This document shows, piece by piece, positions 1 to 5,954 of a stretch of DNA of 6,964 bases; within the stretch, counting starts at the first letter, position 1, and each line of letters opens with the position of its first letter. The position numbers were made by a program, and so were the translations under genes. Origin of the DNA: CAYVUM01 sp964454795 (lineage in GTDB: Bacteria > Pseudomonadota > Alphaproteobacteria > Rhodospirillales > Defluviicoccaceae). The notes beneath the pieces were generated by a model. That model was not told where the DNA came from. It saw only the letters and a program-made list of their open reading frames with translations, and ran no database searches. The stretch covers positions 1-6,964 of the forward strand of contig CAYVUM010000146.1 of NCBI GenBank assembly GCA_964454795.1, read 5' to 3'.

Positions 1-322
1 CCTTCATCTCGCGCGGGGCCATCCAGTTGTTGGTCGGCCCGGCGTCGCCCTTGCTGAGCGAGCAGATGTAGGTGCGGTCCTCAACGCGAGCGACGTCGCT
101 CGGGTGGCTGCGGGCGAGGAACGAGCCGGGACGCTTCTCGGCGTTGAGCCTGATGAATGTGCCGCCGTCGACCATCTCGTTGCAGAGTCGGTCGTACTCC
201 TCCTCGGAGCCGTCGCACCAATGCACTTGGTCGGGCTTGAGCAGCTCGACCATTTCCTCGAACCAGGCCACGAGTTCTGGGTTGTTGACCGCAGCCGGGA
301 TCTCGATCGTCTGAGTAGTCAC
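1..322 (-). CDS. pckG: Phosphoenolpyruvate carboxykinase (GTP), N-terminal 107 residues, cut by the window edge
   Basis: This is the start of a GTP-dependent PEPCK, the cytosolic enzyme that interconverts oxaloacetate plus GTP and phosphoenolpyruvate plus CO2 at the entry to gluconeogenesis. The translation carries family signatures in order: VHWCDGSEEEYDRLC (about residues 33-47), GTFIRLNAEKRPGSFLARS (54-72), DVARVEDRTYICS (76-88) and AGPTNNWMAPREMK (94-107). The arginine in DVAR (residue 79) matches the substrate-binding Arg of known GTP-PEPCKs. The GTG start at 322-320 is chosen because an AAGGAGG ribosome binding site (336-330) sits 7 nt upstream and the conserved N-terminal segment follows directly. 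The family is usually about 600 residues, so roughly five sixths of the gene, including the nucleotide-binding and metal sites, lies outside the window. A 551-nt non-coding region lies upstream, so the gene probably has its own promoter. Confidence 0.97.
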   Translation of the reverse strand, partial: MTTQTIEIPAAVNNPELVAWFEEMVELLKPDQVHWCDGSEEEYDRLCNEMVDGGTFIRLNAEKRPGSFLARSHPSDVARVEDRTYICSLSKGDAGPTNNWMAPREMK

Positions 323-329
323 CGCATTG

Positions 330-336
330 CCTCCTT
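330..336 (-). promoter_or_regulatory. Ribosome binding site of pckG
   Basis: The minus strand reads AAGGAGG followed by a 7-nt spacer and GTG. It decides the start, because an ATG at 327-325 lies only 2 nt from this site, is out of frame and meets TGA after one codon. Confidence 0.9.
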
Positions 337-399
337 GCCCAAATGGCGAGGAACCTTCGGCGGGCCGTGCTCTCCGCATCCGAAACGGGGATACGACCC

Positions 400-427
400 G
401 CTCTCTCCGGAAAAATCACTAGAGAGC
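400..427. repeat. Inverted repeat upstream of pckG (7-bp arms)
   Basis: GCTCTCT (400-406) and AGAGAGC (421-427) are perfect inverted arms around a 14-nt centre. On the minus strand a -35-like TTGACG (437-432) lies immediately upstream, so the repeat falls where the spacer, -10 region and transcription start would be. The hexamer 17 nt downstream (TTTTCC) is a poor -10. It could be an operator for a dimeric regulator of pckG or an RNA hairpin in the leader. The distance to the GTG start is about 78 nt. Confidence 0.4.
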
Positions 428-557
428 ATAACGTCAACCCGGATTTCATGGGCCGAATAGTGCGAAATTTGGAAGATTCCCACATTCGCAGAAGAACCGT
501 CGGCAAACCGCACCCTGCCCGAGCATCGCCCAGAAAGATGCTGGGAAATCGGAGCCG

Positions 558-603
558 ATGTTTCTTCGGTCTGGACGCACGAGCGTCGTCGGCACCGAAA
601 CAT
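558..603. repeat. Imperfect hairpin in the pckG upstream region
   Basis: Three nested stems are visible: ATGTTT/AAACAT (558-563 with 598-603), CGGT/ACCG (567-570 with 594-597) and GACGC/GCGTC (574-578 with 583-587) around the loop ACGA. A CTT bulge and an internal loop separate them. No T-tract follows on either strand, so it is not a typical intrinsic terminator. It could be a protected 3' end of the propeller mRNA, a processing site, or chance in GC-rich DNA. Confidence 0.3.
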
Positions 604-873
604 GACCGGCGGCATCGAGAGATCGGCTTTCACACGTCGCTCGTAAACCGCTCTACACACCAGTTGGACATCAAACGCTCGGCGCAACCGACGGTTTCGG
701 CGAAGATTCGTCCCACTCGATGCAGAAGAGTGAAACACTTCAGTTCAGCGACGCACGCACGCGGTACGCCGCTTGCGGACAATCAACTCACATTGACAGC
801 GGACGCCCCGAAGATCGAGTGCTCACCGTGGCCCAGTCTGTTCTAGGGGTTCAGGTGCTCCGCGTGCCCGGGC

Positions 874-2754
874 CTACTCGGTGCAGGTGTCGAAAATCGA
901 GAAGAACAGCATCTGATCGTTGGCGTCGAAGACGCCATCGGGCGCCCCGCTTGGGAACAGATTGGCCGGTGCTCCCTGAGCAGCGGTCTCCTCGAAGAAC
1001 ACACCGATGTCGAACGCATCAAGGACGCCATCGGGCAGCGCGAGATCGACCAGTGCGCACGACGACCGGCCGAAGACAACGAACGTGATGCCCGCGCCGG
1101 AGCCGCCAAAGGTCGGGTCCGCCGATGGTGCGCCGACCGCGAGATCGTCGACACCGTCGTTGTTGAAGTCGAGCCCGACGAGTTGCTCGCGCCCCAACGA
1201 GTCGTTGTTCGACGCGCCCGCCAGCACGAAGCCGCTTTGGCCGTCAAGATCGCTCAGCTCGACGATGCCGTCCGCAGCATCCGAGACGAGATTCGCGCCG
1301 CCGAAGACCACATACGCGTCGCCGGCGCCGAGCCGCGGGTTGCCCACGCCACCGTCCGCTCCAATCGCCCCGATGAGGATGTCGTCGACACCGTCGCCGT
1401 TGATATCAGTGGACGAGGCCACGGAATTCCCGCTGTTGTCGCTTGCGTCAATGCCGTTGATCACGAACCCCTCGCTCGCGGGGAGCGCACTCGGGTCGAT
1501 CGCCGGTGCGAATGGGCTTGACTTGCCGTAGATGACGAAGGTCTCCCCCGCGTTGTTGCCGGCAGGTGGGTCACCATTTCGTGCGCCGAGGATCACATCG
1601 TCGATGCCGTCGTCATCCACATCGCCCGCGGCCACCGCGGTGCCGATGTTGTCGAAGCCATCGGGCCCGTTCACTGTGAAACCATTCGATCCAGTGAGGT
1701 CGTTGGCGCTGATCTCCACGGGAAACGACACACCGGAAGGACGTCCGAACACGATAACGACCTGGCCGGCGCTTACATCTGCGTTCGGATCGGCGAAGCC
1801 GGCGCCAACGATCACGTCGGAGTAGGTGTCGCCGTTGATATCTCCGCCGGCGAGTGCGCTCCCAGCGTTCGATGTCACGCCACCAAGACGGTCGCCGCTG
1901 TTCAGGCCGTTCACCGTGAAGCCGTTTGTCCCGTCGAGGGTCGAGAGGTCGAAGTCGGTGAGACCGATGAACGCGGTCGTGGAGCCAAAGATCACGTACG
2001 CCTCACCGGCGTTCGAGCTGCCGCCCGCGGCGTTCCCCTGGGCGAGCGGTGCGCCGATGATGATGTCGTCGATGCCGTCGCCATTGACATCGCCAGCGTG
2101 CGCACAGGCGGAACCGAGCTGATCCGACCGGTCGAGGCCGAGGATCCGGAAGCCGTCGGCAGCAGCAAGCGTGGCGAGATCGACCGTCACGGGGAAAGGC
2201 GAACCGCTCGGCTTGCCGTAGACCACAAACACCTCGCCGGTGCTCGTGTCGGCGTTGGTTGCACCGTCGCCGCCGTTGGCGCCGATGATCAGGTCGTCGA
2301 TCGTGTCGCCGTTCAGGTCGGCGGTGGCGACACAGGCGCTCGCTTCATCTCCGGTGTCCCCGTCCTCGCCGGGGCTCGACGGGCCATCGGCGCCAATGAT
2401 CGTGAAGCCGTTCGTACCGTTGAGCGCGAAAAGCTCGAATGGTGTGAAGCTCGGTCCACCAGCGGCCCCGTACACCACGTAGACCGCCCCGTTGTTGGCA
2501 CGGCCACTCGAGTCGGCCTGGTGGGCGCCGACGACAAGATCATCGATGCCGTCGCCGTTGACATCGCCGCCCGCAAGGTGCTCGCCACTCAGATCAAAGC
2601 TCGCAGCACCGTTGATGGTGAACCCGTTCGTCAGCGAGCCGAGATCGGTGCTCGTGTTGACCTGAGCAGGGAACTGCGCCCACGCGCCCGGGCACGCACC
2701 GAGTGCAACGAGCCATGCCGATCGGCGCACGGACGCACGAATGAAGCTGCTCAT
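874..2754 (-). CDS. Secreted seven-repeat FG-GAP (integrin alpha-like) beta-propeller with C-terminal GC-type dockerin-like module
   Basis: This 626-residue protein is predicted to be exported. It starts with a signal peptide (about residues 1-27: Arg-rich n-region, hydrophobic SAWLVALGA, then AWA|Q as a signal peptidase I site). Seven FG-GAP repeats follow. Their calcium-loop cores (D-x-[ND]-x-D-x-x-x-D) begin at residues 64, 146, 222, 305, 378, 450 and 529, 72-83 residues apart, and each is followed by a VVGA/IIGA-type strand. Between cores, VVYG/VIFG and GFTINGxD motifs recur. Seven repeats fit one closed seven-bladed propeller, and the aspartates at both ends of each loop core are kept. 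Residues 566-624 form a paired dockerin-like module (PDGVLDAFDIGVFF, then PDGVFDANDQMLFF) flanked by Cys566 and Cys624, as in GC-type dockerin proteins of Phycisphaerae. The likely role is calcium-dependent adhesion or scaffolding outside the cytoplasm; the ligand is unknown. The start is supported by AAAGGAG 8 nt upstream. An alternative lipobox reading (LGAC, Cys21) exists. Confidence 0.93.
   Translation of the reverse strand: MSSFIRASVRRSAWLVALGACPGAWAQFPAQVNTSTDLGSLTNGFTINGAASFDLSGEHLAGGDVNGDGIDDLVVGAHQADSSGRANNGAVYVVYGAAGGPSFTPFELFALNGTNGFTIIGADGPSSPGEDGDTGDEASACVATADLNGDTIDDLIIGANGGDGATNADTSTGEVFVVYGKPSGSPFPVTVDLATLAAADGFRILGLDRSDQLGSACAHAGDVNGDGIDDIIIGAPLAQGNAAGGSSNAGEAYVIFGSTTAFIGLTDFDLSTLDGTNGFTVNGLNSGDRLGGVTSNAGSALAGGDINGDTYSDVIVGAGFADPNADVSAGQVVIVFGRPSGVSFPVEISANDLTGSNGFTVNGPDGFDNIGTAVAAGDVDDDGIDDVILGARNGDPPAGNNAGETFVIYGKSSPFAPAIDPSALPASEGFVINGIDASDNSGNSVASSTDINGDGVDDILIGAIGADGGVGNPRLGAGDAYVVFGGANLVSDAADGIVELSDLDGQSGFVLAGASNNDSLGREQLVGLDFNNDGVDDLAVGAPSADPTFGGSGAGITFVVFGRSSCALVDLALPDGVLDAFDIGVFFEETAAQGAPANLFPSGAPDGVFDANDQMLFFSIFDTCTE
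883..1059 (-). other. C-terminal GC-type dockerin-like module of the 626-residue propeller
   Basis: This encodes residues 566-624. Two half-repeats, each with a PDGV-[LF]-D-A-x-D core followed by an FF pair, lie between two cysteines that could form a disulfide. The layout (Cys, Asp-rich EF-hand-like loop, Phe pair, second loop, F-x-x-C at the end) matches the planctomycete GC-type dockerin family as I recall it. The half-repeats are divergent in their acidic positions. Such modules are presumed to anchor the protein to an unknown partner; no cohesin is visible in this window. Confidence 0.75.
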
Positions 2755-2762
2755 CTCTTCAT

Positions 2763-2769
2763 CTCCTTT
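2763..2769 (-). promoter_or_regulatory. Ribosome binding site of the 626-residue propeller gene
   Basis: The minus strand reads AAAGGAG, then 8 nt, then ATG. A second ATG lying within the spacer opens a frame that stops after three codons, so the start encoding MSSFIR is the right one. Confidence 0.85.
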
Positions 2770-2777
2770 GAGTGCGC

Positions 2778-2791
2778 GGCGATGGATCGCC
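2778..2791. repeat. Short inverted repeat in the leader of the 626-residue propeller gene
   Basis: GGCGAT and ATCGCC are perfect arms around two bases, which in RNA means a 5-bp stem with a 4-nt loop. It ends 8 nt before the ribosome binding site, inside the 84-nt gap after the 454-residue gene. There is no T-tract, so termination is unlikely. It could modulate translation or be chance. Confidence 0.3.
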
Positions 2792-2838
2792 CATCCCGCA
2801 GATCAAACACGCCTGCTGCAGCGCAGCGAGACGACGGA

Positions 2839-4203
2839 TTACGTATCGGTACGCGAGTCGTCGGGTGGCTCGGGCAGCACCAGCTGCGCACGGACCATGC
2901 CCATCAACGAGGGGTACTGCTGGCCAACACCGAAGAAGGACATCGACCCCGAATCCCACCCGAGCGCGTCGACGGCCCGAGCGGTGAGCTCGCCCATGCC
3001 GGCGATTCCAAACGGATCTTCGTCGAACAGACGGTCGAAGCGCGTCACTGGCAGGTATTTCGAAGCGGGGCCCGCCTGCGTCGCGTGACCACGAAACTCG
3101 GGGTGCTGATCTGGCTGAAGCATGAAAACGGGGGCCTCCAGAAGGCCGCACGACTCGTCGATCCCAACAATCATCGCGTGCTGCCGGCACGCAACGCGGA
3201 TGCGATCGACCATCGAGTAATGCGACGGTCCGCCTTCGGCGCTGAGTCCGGAGTACGCGTGCACCGCTTGCTTGCTGATACTGGCGAAGACGAGGGCGGC
3301 GCGCGACGACTCGCCGACATCGTCTCCGATCAGCTCGGTCATCTGGATCGCCGAGGGGGTCACCCGAACACGGATGGGCGGCAGCTCCGGATCGCAGAAC
3401 CCCTGCACGAGGTGCGAGGCCTCGGGCGCGCCTGTCGGAGGCGGGAAGATGGGCTGGGGAGGATCGACGTACACCGGATCGCGTGTCACCGAGTTGCCGG
3501 TGAAGAACCGCCGGCCCGCGATAGGAACCGCAAGACCCGGCGCCAACCGCCGCACACCACGGCGAATCGAGATCCAGGCGAGGTCGAGACGATCATCCGC
3601 GGTCTCGGAGCGGCGCAGCAGCCCGATGGTCGCGCTGCAGTCCATCACCGAGCCAAAGAGCCTCGACGCGCTCTGCATCGCCGCTCGACGCAGCTCGATC
3701 GCTGCGAGCGCATCGCGATGCTCGGTGTCGCCCAAACACTCGATGATCGCGTCGAACACCCATCGTTCACCCGCGCGATCCTCGATGAACGTGCCGAGCC
3801 GCTGGCACGCGGTCCGCAGGAGATCCACGACATCTCGCTTGACACGGTGGACCAGCGCCGAATCCGCGAGCCGCTCGAGTCGTCGGATCGACGGGAGACG
3901 AGACGCCGCGTCCACCGCGTTGGGCGCACGCCACACATCGTAAATCTGGCACGCGAGCTTCGAATCGATGTTCAGCCCGTGCCGCAGGTCTGCTGCGCGC
4001 TGAGCGCCACCGGGCACCGCCGCGCGGATCACCGCGTCGAGAGCCGTCCGAATCTCACCCATCCGCTCGTTCAGCGACGTCACAAACTGGATGTCACGCT
4101 CGACAACGCCATCCGGAGCGTCCGGGTCGTACCAGCGAACCAGGGGGACATCCGAGCTCCGCTCGACGAACATCTCGTCCTTGGGTTCGGTGTTCTCGGT
4201 CAT
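2839..4203 (-). CDS. Unknown 454-residue protein, probably cytoplasmic
   Basis: I do not recognise this protein with certainty. It has no signal peptide and no membrane segment. Residues 1-40 are acidic and polar. Residues about 45-230 look mostly helical and rich in Arg, Leu and Ala (for example SKLACQIYDVWRAP at 81-94 and SRLPSIRRLERLADSALVHR at 101-120). From memory this stretch resembles the conserved front part of uncharacterised planctomycete proteins sometimes annotated as helix-turn-helix regulators, which is a weak basis. A proline-rich linker (about 243-265) leads to a mixed alpha/beta part (about 270-445). The ATG at 4203 follows an in-frame TGA by two codons and has only a weak ribosome binding site. 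The ATG at residue 11 (4173) has AAGGA close upstream and is an alternative start. The gene lies 95 nt after one propeller gene and 84 nt before the other, on the same strand, so co-transcription is plausible. Confidence 0.85.
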   Translation of the reverse strand: MTENTEPKDEMFVERSSDVPLVRWYDPDAPDGVVERDIQFVTSLNERMGEIRTALDAVIRAAVPGGAQRAADLRHGLNIDSKLACQIYDVWRAPNAVDAASRLPSIRRLERLADSALVHRVKRDVVDLLRTACQRLGTFIEDRAGERWVFDAIIECLGDTEHRDALAAIELRRAAMQSASRLFGSVMDCSATIGLLRRSETADDRLDLAWISIRRGVRRLAPGLAVPIAGRRFFTGNSVTRDPVYVDPPQPIFPPPTGAPEASHLVQGFCDPELPPIRVRVTPSAIQMTELIGDDVGESSRAALVFASISKQAVHAYSGLSAEGGPSHYSMVDRIRVACRQHAMIVGIDESCGLLEAPVFMLQPDQHPEFRGHATQAGPASKYLPVTRFDRLFDEDPFGIAGMGELTARAVDALGWDSGSMSFFGVGQQYPSLMGMVRAQLVLPEPPDDSRTDT

Positions 4204-4289
4204 GCGGGCTCACTTCACTGGAGTTCGAATCAACGGCAACCAGTATTCAAGATCGCCGGAGTCTGTGCACTCGTACTTGAGATCGTGCT

Positions 4290-4306
4290 CTCAGGTGATC
4301 ACTGAG
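4290..4306. repeat. Bulged palindrome overlapping the stop codon of the 494-residue propeller gene
   Basis: The sequence is GTGATCAC flanked by CTCA and TGAG, with one extra G on the left side. The TGA stop (4301-4299) lies within it. No T-tract follows on the minus strand. It could be a weak 3' hairpin or a protein site in the 95-nt gap. Confidence 0.3.
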
Positions 4307-5783
4307 ATTCGAAGTCCGGGCAATTGTTGGTGAGCAGCGACACCCCAGCTGAACCCCCACCACCGGCCGTCACAACATCGACACCCCGCAGCCCGTCGAC
4401 CTGACCAACCGCGACGGTGATGCCGCGTCCAGAGTTGTCATCCACCGAGCCGCCGGCGTTCGGGAAGCAGGCGACCTCATCACCGTCGACCGAGCTGCAG
4501 ATCGGCTCGAGAAACGTGCCGTCGCCAAGGCCTGGGAACACCGCGACCGCGGTCTCATCGTTTGTCGCGTTGCCGAGGACGATGTCGAGCGTGCCATCCC
4601 GGTTGATATCACCAACGCCCAGGCTATCGGGGTCGAGGAACTGCGTGCCGCGGAAGTCGGAATAGAAGACCGCGGGATCGAACCCCCCGGCGCCATCGCC
4701 CAGCAGCACCGCGATGCTGTTCCCCCCGTCGGGGCTGGGCCCATTGTTGGCCACGACGAGGTCGAGGGCGCCGTCCTGGTCGAGATCCTCGGCGATCAGG
4801 TCGGATGGCTGGATGTTGCCGGTCCCGATCGCGAGCACATCATCGATCGCGAAGTCGAGCTGCACAGGACCGAGAGCGCCGTCGAGAGAGGACGCGAAGG
4901 TGTTCAGGTCGCCGATCGCAAGACCCGGTACACCGTCGACATCCGCGATGTCGGTGTCACCATCGGCGACCGCCTGGAAGAACACCGCGTTATCGAACGC
5001 ATCGATCACCCCACTCCCATCAACGTCGGCCGAAACATCGGTCGTGTTGGTGAAGAGCACCACGGTGCCCGCACCGGACAGAAGCACCGCCAGATCGGGC
5101 AGTTCGTTGCCCCCGAAGTTGCCAGCAACGACGGCGATCGGGCTGCTCCCGATCGGCTCACGCTGCTCGGGGCCAAATGTGCCATCACCACCGCCGCGGA
5201 TGAGCGAGAGATCGTCGCTCGTCGAGTTCGCGACCGCGAAGTCGGTGCTGCCATCACCATCGAAGTCATCGGCTGCGAGCCCGAGCGGCCGGATGCCGAC
5301 ATCGAGCGTGACCGCCGGCTGGAGCGTGAGGTCTCCGTTGCCGAAGAGCACCGACATGGTGCCGTCGAAGACGGGCGCGCCGCCCACCCCACCGCTGCTG
5401 CGGAAGTTCACCACCGCGACATCGGGGAAGGCATCGCCGTTGAACAGCCCGACAACCGCGGCGCGTGGCCCCTCGCCGGTCTGCGGCTGCGGGAACTGCG
5501 CGATGGGGCCGAGCGTGTTCCCGGCACCGCCGGGCACACCGGGCAGCACCGAGATCGTCCCCGGGTTGAAGCTCGGGAGCGATGGGTGCTCGTTGATCAC
5601 GACCGCATCGAGATCGTCGTCCATGTCGAGATCGGCCAGCACGACATCCGCGGTCGCCGACCCCGCGTTGAAGCCCTGCGCCTGAAAGAAGTACTCCGAC
5701 GGTGGGCAGATCTGGCCGCGAGCGCTCGGGCTCACCAGAAGTCCACCGACAGCAATCGCGAGGTACAACTCTCTGGCATTCAT
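4299..5783 (-). CDS. Secreted FG-GAP/VCBS-type beta-propeller with an internal dockerin-like EF-hand pair
   Basis: This 494-residue exported protein starts with a signal peptide (about 1-23, LAIAVGGLLVSPSARG, probable cleavage before Gln24). Seven FG-GAP/VCBS-like repeats have loops beginning near residues 51, 112, 173, 220, 333, 391 and 459. Repeats 1, 3, 5 and 6 keep the aspartate-rich calcium loop (for example DDFDGDGSTDFAVA, DLDQDGALDLVVA). Repeats 2, 4 and 7 are degenerate. Between repeats 4 and 5, residues about 249-301 form two EF-hand/dockerin-like loops (ADVDGSGVIDAFDNAVFF and ADVDGVPGLAIGDLNTF). Four cysteines occur (26, 429, 439, 488); Cys26 and Cys488 lie near the two ends of the mature protein and could tie the propeller shut. 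The start encoding MNAREL is chosen because GAGGAG lies 6 nt upstream and the signal peptide follows directly; the frame is open for 42 codons further upstream without such support. It probably acts outside the cytoplasm in binding or adhesion; the ligand is unknown. Confidence 0.92.
   Translation of the reverse strand: MNARELYLAIAVGGLLVSPSARGQICPPSEYFFQAQGFNAGSATADVVLADLDMDDDLDAVVINEHPSLPSFNPGTISVLPGVPGGAGNTLGPIAQFPQPQTGEGPRAAVVGLFNGDAFPDVAVVNFRSSGGVGGAPVFDGTMSVLFGNGDLTLQPAVTLDVGIRPLGLAADDFDGDGSTDFAVANSTSDDLSLIRGGGDGTFGPEQREPIGSSPIAVVAGNFGGNELPDLAVLLSGAGTVVLFTNTTDVSADVDGSGVIDAFDNAVFFQAVADGDTDIADVDGVPGLAIGDLNTFASSLDGALGPVQLDFAIDDVLAIGTGNIQPSDLIAEDLDQDGALDLVVANNGPSPDGGNSIAVLLGDGAGGFDPAVFYSDFRGTQFLDPDSLGVGDINRDGTLDIVLGNATNDETAVAVFPGLGDGTFLEPICSSVDGDEVACFPNAGGSVDDNSGRGITVAVGQVDGLRGVDVVTAGGGGSAGVSLLTNNCPDFESQ
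4881..5039 (-). other. Internal dockerin-like EF-hand pair within the propeller
   Basis: This encodes residues about 249-301. The first loop reads DVDGSGVIDAFDNAVFFQ, and the second has DVDGVPGLAIGDLNTF. Both have the D-x-D-G-x-x-x-x-x-x-D spacing of EF-hand/dockerin loops followed by a Phe-containing helix. The part resembles the terminal module of the 626-residue neighbour (DAFDIGVFF against DAFDNAVFF) but lies between propeller repeats 4 and 5 and has no flanking cysteines. Confidence 0.7.
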
Positions 5784-5789
5784 CACACG

Positions 5790-5795
5790 CTCCTC
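5790..5795 (-). promoter_or_regulatory. Ribosome binding site of the 494-residue propeller gene
   Basis: The minus strand has GAGGAG, 6 nt, then ATG. It fixes the start at 5783 instead of the longer open frame beginning at 5909. Confidence 0.85.
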
Positions 5796-5820
5796 GTGCA
5801 AACCCGGACTCTCGCTCATG

Positions 5821-5848
5821 CGTATAGCCCGGTCCGACTGACTGACAT
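5821..5848 (-). promoter_or_regulatory. Possible promoter of the 494-residue propeller gene
   Basis: On the minus strand ATGTCA (5848-5843, 4 of 6 matches to TTGACA), a 16-nt spacer and TATACG (5826-5821, TATA kept) could form a sigma70-type promoter. It lies between the upstream terminator and the ribosome binding site and would give a leader of about 30 nt. A promoter is needed here if the hairpin at 5915-5936 terminates transcription. Confidence 0.35.
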
Positions 5849-5914
5849 GGCGTGGCAGCTGCGGGCTGTACGACCAACACCGGCCCGACGACCACAACAA
5901 CAAACTCAATGGAC

Positions 5915-5936
5915 CGGGCGAGGCTCCCCTCGCCCG
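5915..5936 (-). terminator. Hairpin terminator after the PEP-CTERM gene
   Basis: A perfect 9-bp GC-rich stem (arms 5915-5923 and 5928-5936) with a 4-nt loop starts 18 nt after the stop codon. On the minus strand a T-rich but not pure tract follows (containing TTTGTTGTTG). It separates the PEP-CTERM gene from the propeller genes. Confidence 0.7.
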
Positions 5937-5954
5937 ATGTCCTCTTCACAGGCT

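Larger units (their letters stand above)
323..873. other. Non-coding region between the dockerin propeller gene and pckG
   Basis: I find no convincing gene in these 551 nt. The open frames on both strands are rich in Arg and Ser, look like no family I know, and have no ribosome binding site that stands out. The stretch is less GC-rich than its neighbours. On the minus strand it should hold the 3' end of the propeller transcript and the promoter and leader of pckG. No clear intrinsic terminator with a T-tract follows the propeller stop codon; the nearest structure is a GC palindrome, GCCCGGGC (866-873). The two structures that stand out, at 400-427 and 558-603, are listed separately. Confidence 0.6.

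Noticed and set aside
319..327. Two-codon frame ATG CGG TGA overlapping the pckG start
   Set aside because: It lies 2 nt from the ribosome binding site, too close to be initiated from it, and such a short frame is easily due to chance.
793..821. Perfect TTGACA on the plus strand
   Set aside because: The hexamer 17 nt downstream is CGAGTG, a poor -10, and no plus-strand gene follows.
319..846. Open frames on both strands in the 551-nt gap (139 and 167 codons)
   Set aside because: Their composition is atypical and rich in Arg and Ser, there are no motifs, and the minus-strand one overlaps the pckG ribosome binding site and start.
874..2754. Repeated DNA motifs (variants of gtcgatgccgtcgccgttga) suggesting a repeat array
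   Set aside because: They are the codons of the FG-GAP calcium loops spaced 72-83 residues apart, so they are protein repeats and not a CRISPR or mobile repeat.
2098..4305. A 735-codon open frame on the plus strand
   Set aside because: It runs antisense across the end of one propeller gene, the whole 454-residue gene and both gaps. Its product is Arg/His/Gly/Ala-rich without recognisable motifs, whereas the minus strand has good composition, signal peptides and family repeats. It is a GC-rich shadow.
4714..5685. A 323-codon plus-strand open frame opposite the 494-residue propeller
   Set aside because: The Ser/Pro/Thr-rich low-complexity product is the antisense reading of Asp/Gly-rich FG-GAP repeats.
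5784..5909. Longer start for the 494-residue propeller gene
   Set aside because: The extra 42 residues would bury the signal peptide, and the internal ATG has GAGGAG at 6-nt spacing. The extension also begins just after the terminator hairpin.
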